From contig CAKTXR010000007.1 in the NCBI GenBank assembly GCA_934631025.1, forward strand, positions 24,847-88,846: a DNA stretch of 64,000 nucleotides, given 5' to 3'. The notes beneath the pieces are model-generated. The model made no database searches, had not been told where the DNA came from, and was given only the letters and a program-made list of their open reading frames with translations. The DNA comes from an uncultured Clostridia bacterium. Lineage in GTDB: Bacteria > Bacillota > Clostridia > Christensenellales > Aristaeellaceae. A program made the position numbers and the translations under genes. Below, piece after piece: positions 45,297 through 53,311 of the stretch; position 1 is the stretch's first letter; each line of letters begins with the position of its first letter.

Positions 45297-46140
45297 AATC
45301 AAAATTACCAAAACGAAGCTGGTCATCGGCGTGCCGGAGCCGTTCAAGCTGCTGCACGTCACCGATTCGCATCTGATCTATTCCGACGATCAGGACAGCG
45401 ATACGCAGCGCAAGCTGATGACTATGCGCCGCGAAGCCTACGATTCCAAGCACGGCGACAACTGCTGCCGCCGCTGGTGCGACGCGCTGTTCCAGTATGC
45501 GAAGGACAACGGCGAGCTGCTCGTTCACACGGGCGATCTGATCGACTATGTGAGCCACGGCAATCTCGTGCAGGCCAGGGCCGTGCTGGATACGCTGGAC
45601 GATTACTTTTTCGTCGCGGGCAATCACGAGTTTACGCAGTACATGGGCTTCTGGCCGGGCGATCCCGATTTCCGCGAAAAGAACGAGGCGCGCGTGAGGG
45701 CGATCTTCAAGAACGACATTTCCTGCTGCGCCCGCGAATATAAGGGCGTGAATCTGGTCGGACTGGAGACGAAAAACTACCAGATATCGGCGGAGCAGCT
45801 GAATTTTCTGCGCGCGCAGTTCGACAAGGGGCTGCCGGTGCTCTTGTTCTATCACGAGCCGTTCTACACGCAGGGGCTGTACAACCGCATCGTGACCGAC
45901 TTCAACGAGGGCGATCATCAGACCGTCGGCGAGCCGGACGTGCTGCATCCGGACTCCGCGTACCGTCCGACAAACGAGACGCTGGCCTTCATGGAGCTGG
46001 TGAAGAACCATCCGCTGATGAAGGGCGCGTTCACCGGCCACTTCCACTTCACCTACAACGACCCGCTGCCCAGCGGCGCGCAGCAGTATCTGACTGCCGG
46101 CAGCTTCCTCGGCATGGCGCGCGAGATCGAAATCGTGTGA
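45277..46140 (+). CDS. calcineurin-like metallophosphoesterase
   Basis: A 287-residue protein starting at 45277, with CAGGAGGAG upstream inside the helicase gene, which it overlaps by 20 bases. Dinuclear metal motifs are 'LLHVTDSHLIYSD' (DxH), 'LLVHTGDLIDY' (GDxxD), 'FFVAGNHEFT' (GNHE), 'LLFYHEPFY' and 'GAFTGHFHFTY' (GHxH). No signal peptide; cytoplasmic. Family members cleave phosphomonoesters, diesters or nucleic acids. Coupling to a nuclease-helicase raises the chance of a nucleic acid substrate, but overlap alone does not prove it. Confidence 0.88.
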   Translation: MIYKATEIKITKTKLVIGVPEPFKLLHVTDSHLIYSDDQDSDTQRKLMTMRREAYDSKHGDNCCRRWCDALFQYAKDNGELLVHTGDLIDYVSHGNLVQARAVLDTLDDYFFVAGNHEFTQYMGFWPGDPDFREKNEARVRAIFKNDISCCAREYKGVNLVGLETKNYQISAEQLNFLRAQFDKGLPVLLFYHEPFYTQGLYNRIVTDFNEGDHQTVGEPDVLHPDSAYRPTNETLAFMELVKNHPLMKGAFTGHFHFTYNDPLPSGAQQYLTAGSFLGMAREIEIV

Positions 46141-46149
46141 CAAAATAAA

Positions 46150-46190
46150 AAACAGCCTCCGCGGGACAGGGCGTTCCGCGGAGGTTGCTG
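46150..46190 (+). terminator. hairpin after the phosphoesterase gene
   Basis: CAGCCTCCGCGG pairs with CCGCGGAGGTTG with one mismatch, 10 bases after the stop; the T tract is weak. Confidence 0.5.
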
Positions 46191-46303
46191 CGTTATAGGG
46201 GGGATACCGCACGGGCGTGTCGGAGGGCGGTTTCGGCGCTGATTAGAGGAAAGCGGCAAAGAGCAAGCGCTTGCGGCGGTGAATTTCCTGGAAGGCCGGA
46301 ACG

Positions 46304-46648
46304 TTATGCGTGCGGCCCGGTCGAGGAATACTTCGCCAGCAGCGCCTTATAGCGCCGGTGGATGAGAAACAGCCCGACAGCCAGAATGGCGATCAGCAGG
46401 ATCAGGCTCGCGCCCGGCCAGACGCCCGCGATGAGCGCGTTGGCCAGCAGCACGCCGGCAAAGCGCGTGTAGAGCGCCGCCATTTCGCGGTTGTAGGCGG
46501 GAATGTCGCTGAGCTTATCGCGCAGCCTGCCGTCGTCGCCGCTCCAGAAGGGAATGGGGGTGTGCGGGTCGTTGCGTCCCAGCGCCAGCGCGTAAAACGG
46601 CGTGGCGCACAAAAGGCTCACCAGCGCGCCTATTATGCGTGGGAACAT
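46304..46648 (-). CDS. small membrane protein of unknown function
   Basis: A 114-residue protein from the ATG at 46648, which has GGGAGG at the right distance; an ATG two codons earlier is too close. It has a hydrophobic N-terminal helix ('IIGALVSLLCATPFYALAL'), a polar middle with 'SGDDGRLRDKLSDIPAYN' and two adjacent C-terminal helices ending in a basic 'HRRYKALLAKY'. I do not recognise the family. It stands alone; its transcript may start from a CATAAT-like box near 46675. Confidence 0.6.
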   Translation of the reverse strand: MFPRIIGALVSLLCATPFYALALGRNDPHTPIPFWSGDDGRLRDKLSDIPAYNREMAALYTRFAGVLLANALIAGVWPGASLILLIAILAVGLFLIHRRYKALLAKYSSTGPHA

Positions 46649-46737
46649 GAGCATAACCTCCCGTGTAAAAACGATTATGCCGCGTCCGGCCGATGATCGC
46701 ATGGAGCGGCGAAGAGGAGCAGAGCACATAGATCGAC

Positions 46738-46868
46738 CGCGCTCAGCGCCATGCTGGACGGCGGAGAAATTACCGCGTCTGGCTGATGGCTGTATGATCG
46801 GCAGAAGGGAGCCGGAGTGCCGAACCGGTCGCGATCAGCGCTATGCCGGACGGCGAAATTCCCTTGCG
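46738..46868. repeat. degenerate ~92-base direct repeat
   Basis: CGCGCTCAGCGCCATGCTGG (from 46738) and CGCGATCAGCGCTATGCCGG (from 46830) are followed by similar ACGGCGGAGAAATT/ACGGCGAAATT stretches. The spacer 46649-46980 contains nothing else recognisable. Confidence 0.5.
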
Positions 46869-46980
46869 CCAGTCGGAGTGTAAGCCCCGCGGCGACGGTC
46901 GGACGCTCGATGGACTTGCAAAGGCGGGCATTACGGCCGGAAAGCCGGAAAATCCTCTCTCCGGCGCGGCCGCGCTTTTC

Positions 46981-47020
46981 AAAAAACGCCTGAAGCAGGA
47001 ACGGCCCGCTTCAGGCGCAT
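46981..47020 (-). terminator. intrinsic terminator of the dehydrogenase unit
   Basis: Minus strand stem GCGCCTGAAGC/GCTTCAGGCG followed by TTTTTT, 12 bases after the stop codon. Confidence 0.9.
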
Positions 47021-47031
47021 GGAAGGATCGC

Positions 47032-48093
47032 TTAGGCCTTGACTTCTTCGCCCAGCTCGGAGGACTTGTACATCATGTCCATGACCTGAGAGGTGAGCAG
47101 CGCCTGATCGATGTTGGCCTTGGTCTTGATGCCCTGCGGGGCCTTGATCAGGAAGTCGCGGATCTCCGCGTGATACATGTTGACGGTGGGGTACTTGAAG
47201 GTGGTGGTGGTCAGCATGCCGTTCTTGGTGGAATAGAGCGTGAAGTTGCCGCCGTATTGCAGCTTGATGCCGCCCTTGTCGCCCATGAACTCGATGAACA
47301 TGCCGTTCTCGTCGATGTTCTGCGCCCACGCGCCGTTGACCGAGATGGTCGGGCCTTCGGTGCGGATCAGGCCGGTGATCATGTCGTCCACGTCGTAAAC
47401 GCCGTCATACTTGGGCGGGCCGGCCCACATGGACTCGTACACATAGCCCTCCATGGCCTTGCCCAGCACGGAGTAAGCCTGCGCGGAAACCGTCTTGATC
47501 TTCGGCTGGCCGACGCAGTAGAAGATCAGATCGAGGAAATGCACGCCCCAGTCGATCAGCGAGCCGCCGCCGGAGAGCGCCTTGGTCGTGAACGCGCCGC
47601 CCAGGCCGGGGATGGAGCGATAGGAGCGGAAGGAGCAGTAGATGTGATAGATGTTGCCCAGCTCGCCCTGCGCGATCAGCTCCTGAATCTTCTCAACGGC
47701 GGTGTTGAAGCGGTTGCACACGCCGATGTTCAGGATGCGGCCGCACTCGTCGGCGGTTTTCTGCATTTCGCGGGCCAGCTCGGAGTTCATCGCGGCGGGC
47801 TTTTCGCAGAGGACGTTCTTGCCGGCGCGCAGGAAGTCGATGGCGATGGGCGCATGGCCGCCGTTGGGCACGCATACGGACACGCAGGTGACCTCGGGAT
47901 CGGTCAGGATCTCGTGATAGTCGGTGGTGGTCAGGCCGGAGCCGTAGGCGTCGCGCAGCTTTTCGGCGCGCTCGGGGATCAGATCGCAGAAGTACTTCAC
48001 CTCGGCGAGATCAGATGCGGCCTTGTAGGCGGGCATATGCGCGCTCGTCGCGATATTGCCGCAGCCGATGATGGCAACTTTGATTTTCTCCAT
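47032..48093 (-). CDS. Gfo/Idh/MocA-family sugar dehydrogenase
   Basis: A 353-residue NAD(P)-dependent oxidoreductase starting at 48093 behind AAAGGAG. The Rossmann loop 'VAIIGCGNIATSAHMPAY' is followed by 'CVPNGGHAPIAIDFLRAGKN' and the catalytic 'VLCEKPAAMN' (EKP lysine), then 'GGGSLIDWGVHFLDLIFYC' with the conserved Asp/His pair. The family oxidises or epimerises sugars, inositols and their derivatives. It follows yitT after 63 bases that include a small TGCCA-GCAA-TGGCA hairpin. Substrate unknown. Confidence 0.9.
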   Translation of the reverse strand: MEKIKVAIIGCGNIATSAHMPAYKAASDLAEVKYFCDLIPERAEKLRDAYGSGLTTTDYHEILTDPEVTCVSVCVPNGGHAPIAIDFLRAGKNVLCEKPAAMNSELAREMQKTADECGRILNIGVCNRFNTAVEKIQELIAQGELGNIYHIYCSFRSYRSIPGLGGAFTTKALSGGGSLIDWGVHFLDLIFYCVGQPKIKTVSAQAYSVLGKAMEGYVYESMWAGPPKYDGVYDVDDMITGLIRTEGPTISVNGAWAQNIDENGMFIEFMGDKGGIKLQYGGNFTLYSTKNGMLTTTTFKYPTVNMYHAEIRDFLIKAPQGIKTKANIDQALLTSQVMDMMYKSSELGEEVKA

Positions 48094-48156
48094 GTCAATT
48101 CTCCTTTACACGTTGTGAGGGGTTATTATGACCTGCCATTGCTGGCATGAGCCGCG

Positions 48157-49020
48157 TTAATTCATGGGCCTGAAGCCCTCGCCCAGCGCCTCGTGAACGT
48201 CGGTGGCGATGACGAACGCGCGCGGGTCGCAGTCGGACACGATGGCGCGCAGCTGCGGCGATTCCGTCCGGCTGATGACGCACAGAAGCACCTTCTTGTC
48301 CGCGCCGCTGTACATGCCCTGCCCGTTCAGGCCGGTGATGCCGCGCTCCATCTCGTCTATCACACGGCGGGCGATCTTCTCGCTCTCGTCGGAGATGATG
48401 AAGTAGGCGCGCGCCGAGTTGAGACCGTCCACTAAAAAGTCGATCATCTTGCTCATGAGGAATGTGCTGATGAGCGCAAACATGGCCGACACCACGTCGA
48501 ACACGAACGCCGAAGCGATGATGACCATGCCGTCCACCGCGAACATCACCGCGCCCAGCGAGACCGAGTGAAAATGCGAGGAGATCAGCTTGGCCAGCAT
48601 ATCGGTGCCGCCGGTGGTGGCGTTGCCGCGGATGATCAGGCCGAAGCCCGCGCCGCCCAGCACGCCGCCGAAGAGCGCCGCCAGCAGCAGCCGCTCCGTG
48701 GTGTCGATCGGGATTACCGAGGGCAGGGGCAGCACGTCGATGAACAGGCTCAGCCCCACGCTGGCGAACAGCGAACGAATACCGAACTTCAGCCCCAGCG
48801 ACTTGGCCGAGAGCAGGAACAGCGGCACGTTGAGCGCCAGCGTCGTGAGACCCACGGGGAAGCCGAAGGCGTGGTTGATCAGCTGCGCGATGCCCGTAAA
48901 GCCGCCTGGCGCGATGTTGTTGGGGATCAGGAACATATTATAGGCCATGGCGCACAGCAGAAGGCCGGCCAGAATTTGCAGCCAGAGCAGCAATTCCGCG
49001 CGCACTTTTTTCATATCCAA
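48157..49020 (-). CDS. YitT-family membrane protein (DUF2179)
   Basis: A 287-residue protein with five to six membrane helices (residues ~8-185) and a cytoplasmic DUF2179 domain at the C-terminus ('ARAYFIISDESEKIARRVID', 'VLLCVISRTESPQLRAIV'). 'FLIPNNIAPGGFTGIAQLI' and 'GNATTGGTDMLAKLIS' are family hallmarks. A TTG at 49020 has the better spacing to GGGGG; the ATG at 49014 is the alternative. Such proteins are common in Firmicutes and their transport role is not settled. Confidence 0.88.
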   Translation of the reverse strand: MDMKKVRAELLLWLQILAGLLLCAMAYNMFLIPNNIAPGGFTGIAQLINHAFGFPVGLTTLALNVPLFLLSAKSLGLKFGIRSLFASVGLSLFIDVLPLPSVIPIDTTERLLLAALFGGVLGGAGFGLIIRGNATTGGTDMLAKLISSHFHSVSLGAVMFAVDGMVIIASAFVFDVVSAMFALISTFLMSKMIDFLVDGLNSARAYFIISDESEKIARRVIDEMERGITGLNGQGMYSGADKKVLLCVISRTESPQLRAIVSDCDPRAFVIATDVHEALGEGFRPMN

Positions 49021-49087
49021 GAAAAAATCCCCCTTTGCTGTGCATCGTTTCCTATTTTACAGGCGCGCGCCCTTACGCGTCTCTTCT

Positions 49088-49115
49088 ATTATACCACGAT
49101 CGGCGGGAATTTCAA
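49088..49115 (-). promoter_or_regulatory. promoter of yitT
   Basis: Minus strand TTGAAA (49110-49115), 16-base spacer, TATAAT (49088-49093). Confidence 0.65.
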
Positions 49116-49296
49116 GAGGAAACGCCGCGCGTCTGTTTTGAACAAATGAAATTGCCTCCCTTCATATGCGGGCGTTGTGATCGATAAAACGCCCGTCGTT
49201 CGGGCGAAAACGGCGCGGCCTTTCGACGCGGCGTGCATAATCGCATCCCCGCGCGCCGGATGAAACGTCCCCTGACACGGAAATTTATCAATGGGG

Positions 49297-49325
49297 TTGT
49301 GTACGGCGCGCTGTTATGCTATAAT
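49297..49325 (+). promoter_or_regulatory. promoter of the folded leader and GH28-like gene
   Basis: TTGTGT (49297-49302), 17-base spacer, consensus TATAAT (49320-49325). The predicted start (~49332) falls right at the base of the folded RNA. The bases 49116-49296 contain nothing recognised. Confidence 0.65.
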
Positions 49326-49337
49326 AAGCGCGTAATC

Positions 49338-49521
49338 AGGGCGTGCTTTGAAAGGGAAAGCCGGCATTTCGTGTGGATTCAACCGCTGCGGTTCCCGAAG
49401 GGAACTTGAAATCCCAAAGGTTTCCGACCTCGTTCCAAGAATGGAAGCCGCAGGTTTAGCAGGGCTGAATCGGGCTTTCAGACGCGGAAATGGCGGCATA
49501 AGGAATTTGGAAGCACGCCTT
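49338..49521 (+). ncRNA. unassigned structured leader RNA (riboswitch- or ribozyme-like)
   Basis: A ~184-base 5' leader whose ends pair over 11-12 bases (49338-49349 with 49510-49521). Inside, 49360-49370 pairs with 49487-49497 (10 of 11), 49376-49380 with 49467-49471, and 49381-49391 with 49448-49456 (nine pairs with a GC bulge); hairpins lie at 49392-49404 (GAA loop), 49408-49424 and 49433-49446 (AGAA loop). GAAAG (49350-49354) can also pair with CTTTC (49475-49479), a pseudoknot in this fold. The ribosome site GGAGG follows 10 bases after the closing helix. It lacks the T-box, cobalamin, lysine and SAM motifs I know, so no class is assigned. Confidence 0.6.
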
Positions 49522-49544
49522 GGGAAAAACGGAGGATAAGACGC

Positions 49545-51674
49545 ATGAATTATCGTTGCTTTCTCGATGATCAGCCCCTGTCCGTGCTCTCGGCGGCGGT
49601 GTATCCCGCGCCGTATAACGACGTAAAGCGCACCGAGTATGTCATTGCTCACGGCGACGGCGGTCAGACAATGCGCATCGTGAGTGAAAAGAAGGTTGAA
49701 AGCGCCGTGATCCGTCCCCTCAGCCTGGGCTGGACGGCGGATGTGCGCGAGGACGGCATTTATATCGATTTGAAAAAGCCCGCGAACATCTCAGTGGAGA
49801 TCAACGGCGGCTATGACGACGCGCTGCTGGTGTTCTACGCCCCCGCGCGCGAGGAAAATGTCCATGAGGGCGATCCCCATGTGCGCTATTTCGCGCCCGG
49901 CGTTCACGAGGCCGGCGTGATGGACATTTGCGAGGACAACACGACGGTGTATCTTGCCGAGGGCGCGTACGTCCACGGCAAGCTGAACGTCCACGACTGC
50001 GCGGGCTTTACGCTCTGCGGCCGCGGCGTGCTGAGCGAGGAAAAGTACGACGCGGACAAGCCCTACGGGCGCTGCGTCGATCTGATTGCCTGCCGCGACG
50101 CGGTCATCCGCGACGTGACGCTGACCCACAGCGTGCGCTGGACGTGCCGCGTGTTCGGCTGCGACAACGTACACATCGACAATGTGAAGATCATCGGCTA
50201 TCGCGGCAACAACGACGGCTTCGACGTGTGCGGCTCGCGCAACGTGCTGGTGGAGCACTGCTTTACGCGGACGTGGGACGACTCGCTGGTCATCAAGGCG
50301 TTCGATACCGGCGATCTGGAGAACGTCACCTGCCGCGCCTGCACGCTCTGGAACGACTTTGCGCGCCCCATCGAGGTGGGCGTGGAGCTGCGCGCCGATC
50401 ATGTGAAAAACGTGCTGTTCGAGGACATCGACGTGATCCATTCGCCCACGGGCTATCCGGTCATGGGCATCCATCACGGCGACCGCGCGCTGGTGAGCAA
50501 CATCACGTTCCGCAACATCCGCATCGAGGATGTGCCGGGCGCGCAGCTGTTCGACGTCCGCATCACCAATTCCGTCTGGAACCGCGACGACCGCATGGGC
50601 CGCATCGAGGGCATTCACTTTGAAAACATCGAGCTGGTGGGCAAGCCCGGCATCGCCTATCTGCCGGAAATGTCGCGCCTGCAGGGCTACAGCGACGCAT
50701 GCGACATCCGCGATGTGTCGTTCAAGAACATCCGCTTCCTCGGCAAGAGCGTGCGCTCGGCGGAGGAGATGGGGCTGCTCGTCATGGATCACGTTCATGG
50801 CGTGCGCTTCGAGAGCGATACCGCCTGCCCGCCGCTGGGTCACGCCGCCACGAAGGTGGATGTGAAGACGCCCTTCGTCTGGGGCGAGGACGGCCTGTAC
50901 CGCGGCACGGTGCGCGTGTCGGCCGAAAATCACGGCGACGCGCCGGTGGACGCGCAGATCTGGCTGGTCGTCTCGCCGGTCAACACGGCCTGTTATGATC
51001 AGGGCAGGCGCGCGCTCAGCCTGAAGCCGGGGGAGACGGCGCATTTCGACTGGGATGTGACGCTGCCCGCCGGACGCTATGTCCTGCGCGTGCAGTCGGA
51101 CGACGCGGCGGTCGAGCCGGGCTGGATGATGACCACGCTCGAGCTGAAGCTGAATGAAGCGCCCGTGCGCTATCCGTTCGTCAACTATTACGGCGACCGG
51201 CTGGCCGACGTAAAGCTCAGCGTGCGCGACCGGCATCTGCTGATCGCCTCCGACGTGCTCTATCGCACCGACGCGAGCATGACGGTCTATTCGGCCATGC
51301 CCGCCGGGGAATTCGACGGTGAGGTCAAGTTCACCGTCGAGGAGACCGACTTCGGCGAAGCGCCGGCCGTGCTCATGGGTCATCACGGGCTGGAGCTGGC
51401 CCCCCAGCTGCGCTGCCCGGCCGAGATCACCTATGTGTTCAAGAACGAGCCGCGCGTCAGGGAGATTCGCAAAAACGTCGTTTCGCCCAACGCGTCGGGC
51501 GCGCGCAGCCTGTCCTTTGCCGATCTGGGGCTGGACGAGGACACGCGCGCGTTCTGGCTGGAGATTGAGTTGAAAATCCCCGAAACGGCCAAATACCGCT
51601 ATCCCTACACGCTGTTCCATTCCGTCAAGCCCGGCGAGATCGCGCATATGTTCGCGCATGTCACGCTGGACTAA
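49545..51674 (+). CDS. GH28-like beta-helix glycoside hydrolase with C-terminal beta domains
   Basis: A 709-residue protein starting at 49545 behind GGAGG. Residues ~1-110 form an N-terminal beta domain as in GH28/GH49-type enzymes, ~120-430 the parallel beta-helix. Catalytic-type motifs are 'YRGNNDGFDVCGSRNV' (NxD, with N-N-D-G where polygalacturonases have N-T-D-G) and 'TRTWDDSLVIKA' (DD), followed by 'GVELRADHVKNV' and 'MGIHHGDRA'. Residues ~430-709 hold further beta-sandwich pieces that could bind sugar. There is no signal peptide, so it acts inside the cell on imported oligosaccharides. The long folded leader suggests ligand or condition-dependent control. Confidence 0.78.
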   Translation: MNYRCFLDDQPLSVLSAAVYPAPYNDVKRTEYVIAHGDGGQTMRIVSEKKVESAVIRPLSLGWTADVREDGIYIDLKKPANISVEINGGYDDALLVFYAPAREENVHEGDPHVRYFAPGVHEAGVMDICEDNTTVYLAEGAYVHGKLNVHDCAGFTLCGRGVLSEEKYDADKPYGRCVDLIACRDAVIRDVTLTHSVRWTCRVFGCDNVHIDNVKIIGYRGNNDGFDVCGSRNVLVEHCFTRTWDDSLVIKAFDTGDLENVTCRACTLWNDFARPIEVGVELRADHVKNVLFEDIDVIHSPTGYPVMGIHHGDRALVSNITFRNIRIEDVPGAQLFDVRITNSVWNRDDRMGRIEGIHFENIELVGKPGIAYLPEMSRLQGYSDACDIRDVSFKNIRFLGKSVRSAEEMGLLVMDHVHGVRFESDTACPPLGHAATKVDVKTPFVWGEDGLYRGTVRVSAENHGDAPVDAQIWLVVSPVNTACYDQGRRALSLKPGETAHFDWDVTLPAGRYVLRVQSDDAAVEPGWMMTTLELKLNEAPVRYPFVNYYGDRLADVKLSVRDRHLLIASDVLYRTDASMTVYSAMPAGEFDGEVKFTVEETDFGEAPAVLMGHHGLELAPQLRCPAEITYVFKNEPRVREIRKNVVSPNASGARSLSFADLGLDEDTRAFWLEIELKIPETAKYRYPYTLFHSVKPGEIAHMFAHVTLD

Positions 51675-51685
51675 GCAGATTTTTT

Positions 51686-51725
51686 CGGCGCTCTCCGCTT
51701 CCGATGAGGCGGAGGGCGCTTTTTC
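51686..51725 (+). terminator. intrinsic terminator
   Basis: GCGCTCTCCGC (51688-51698) pairs with GCGGAGGGCGC (51709-51719) and is followed by TTTTT. Confidence 0.85.
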
Positions 51726-51853
51726 TGCGCTGAAACGGCGGCGCACGCCGATGTCTGCTGCAAAAAATGCCGGAAAAGCACGTTTACAATGCGGAACACG
51801 GCGAAAAGTGAATATTAAATTTATTAGAATTGCAAAAACGGCGCTGAAAAACG

Positions 51854-51882
51854 TTGACAAGCCTTGTTTTGTTGTATACAAT
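51854..51882 (+). promoter_or_regulatory. promoter of the citrate-branch operon
   Basis: Consensus TTGACA (51854-51859), 17-base spacer, TACAAT (51877-51882). The start point (~51889) rules out translation starts upstream of 51923. Confidence 0.8.
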
Positions 51883-51922
51883 GATACCATTCAAACCCCT
51901 TGAGGACGAGGAGGGCGCCGAT

Positions 51923-53299
51923 ATGCTGGAAATATCCAATAAAACCAATCTGCTGGAGCAGAAGAGCTATAAATATTCTTTGCAGGATGTACAGGATCCC
52001 AATCTCTATCGCGACATATATCCCTACGACGAGGTGCCGCGGGTGGCGTTCAACCACAGGCGCGTGCCCATGGGCATGCCGGAGGACATCTGGATCAGCG
52101 ATACCTCCTTCCGCGACGGGCAGCAGTCGGTCGAGCCGTACACGGTGCAGCAGATCGTCGATCTGTTCAAGCTCATGTCGCGGCTGGGCGGGCCGTACGG
52201 CATCATCCGCCAGTCCGAGTTTTTCGTCTACAGCGAGAAGGATCGCGAGGCGCTCAGGCGCTGTCAGGAGCTGGGGCTGCGCTTTCCCGAGATCACGACG
52301 TGGATCCGCGCCAGCCGCGACGACTTCAAGCTGGTGAAGGATCTGGGTGTTCGCGAGACCGGCATACTGGTGTCGTGCAGCGACTATCACATCTTCAAAA
52401 AGATGAAGATGACCCGCCGCCAGTGCATGGACTACTATCTGGCCACGGTGGCCGACGCGTTCGAGGCCGGCGTTATGCCGCGCTGCCATCTGGAGGACAT
52501 AACGCGCGCCGATTTTTACGGCTTTGTGGTGCCGTTCGTCAACGAACTGACCAAGATGTCGGAGGACGCGGGCATCCCCGTGCGCATACGCGCCTGCGAC
52601 ACCATGGGCTACGGCGTGCCCTATACGGAGGTGGCGCTGCCCCGCAGCGTGCCGGGCATCATATACGGCCTTCAGCACTATGCGGACGTGCCCAGCGAGC
52701 TGCTCGAATGGCACGGCCACAACGATTTCTACAAGGCGGTGGCCAACGCGTCCACGGCGTGGCTGTACGGCGCGTCGGCGGTCAACTGCTCCCTGCTGGG
52801 CATCGGCGAGCGCACCGGCAACATTCCGCTCGAAGCCATGGTGATGGAATATGCCTCTCTGCGCGGCTCTCTCGACGGCATGGACCCCACCGCGATCACC
52901 GACATCGCCGAATATTTCCATCGCGAGATCGGCTACGACATACCGGTCATGACGCCGTTCGTCGGCCGCAATTTCAACGTGACCCGCGCGGGCATTCACG
53001 CCGACGGCCTGCTCAAGGACGCGGAGATATACAGCATATTCGACACCCAGAAGATACTCAACAAGCGCCCCTCGGTCATTATCGGCAAGGCCAGCGGGCT
53101 GGCGGGCATCGCCTACTGGATCAACGAGAACTACCAGCTCTCCGCCAATGAAGCGGTGGACAAGCGCGATCCGCTGGTCACGGCGCTGAAGGCATGGATT
53201 GACGCGGAATACGAGGGCGGGCGGCAGACGTCGCTCTCCACGCACGAGCTGGAAGAAAAGATCGAAGTCCTCTCCGAGGGCCGTCTGAAAAGACTGTGA
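51923..53299 (+). CDS. Re-type citrate synthase (DRE-TIM family)
   Basis: A 458-residue protein from the ATG at 51923, behind GAGGAGGG. It belongs to the isopropylmalate/homocitrate synthase superfamily: 'WISDTSFRDGQQS' (~57-70) is the metal-binding DRE-type loop and 'LEWHGHNDFYKAVANA' (~260) the HxH pair. The N-terminal 'YSLQDVQDPNLYRDIYPYDE' and 'GPYGIIRQSEFFVYS' resemble the Re-citrate synthase of Clostridium kluyveri rather than LeuA. The adjoining aconitase and isocitrate dehydrogenase support this: acetyl-CoA and oxaloacetate to citrate, then to 2-oxoglutarate. No si-type gltA is seen. LeuA or homocitrate synthase are less likely because leuCD/leuB partners are absent. Confidence 0.82.
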   Translation: MLEISNKTNLLEQKSYKYSLQDVQDPNLYRDIYPYDEVPRVAFNHRRVPMGMPEDIWISDTSFRDGQQSVEPYTVQQIVDLFKLMSRLGGPYGIIRQSEFFVYSEKDREALRRCQELGLRFPEITTWIRASRDDFKLVKDLGVRETGILVSCSDYHIFKKMKMTRRQCMDYYLATVADAFEAGVMPRCHLEDITRADFYGFVVPFVNELTKMSEDAGIPVRIRACDTMGYGVPYTEVALPRSVPGIIYGLQHYADVPSELLEWHGHNDFYKAVANASTAWLYGASAVNCSLLGIGERTGNIPLEAMVMEYASLRGSLDGMDPTAITDIAEYFHREIGYDIPVMTPFVGRNFNVTRAGIHADGLLKDAEIYSIFDTQKILNKRPSVIIGKASGLAGIAYWINENYQLSANEAVDKRDPLVTALKAWIDAEYEGGRQTSLSTHELEEKIEVLSEGRLKRL

Positions 53300-53311
53300 G
53301 GAGGCAAAACG

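Noticed and set aside
49350..49400. Resemblance of AAAGGGAAAGCCGG...GCTGCGGTTCCCG to a cobalamin riboswitch core
   Set aside because: The CCCGC-AACTG segment, GCCACTG box and closing GAAGCCAGAAGACCTGCC-type end are absent.
49338..49521. A miniature transposable element with inverted ends instead of an RNA
   Set aside because: Not excluded, but no target duplication or second copy is visible in the window and the internal helices are more than such an element needs.
49348..49539. A 63-codon open frame through the folded leader
   Set aside because: It has no ribosome site or recognisable protein pattern, and the segment is better explained by extensive base pairing.
51854..51922. A longer start for the Re-citrate synthase gene
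   Set aside because: The extension would begin inside the -35 box and upstream of the predicted transcription start.
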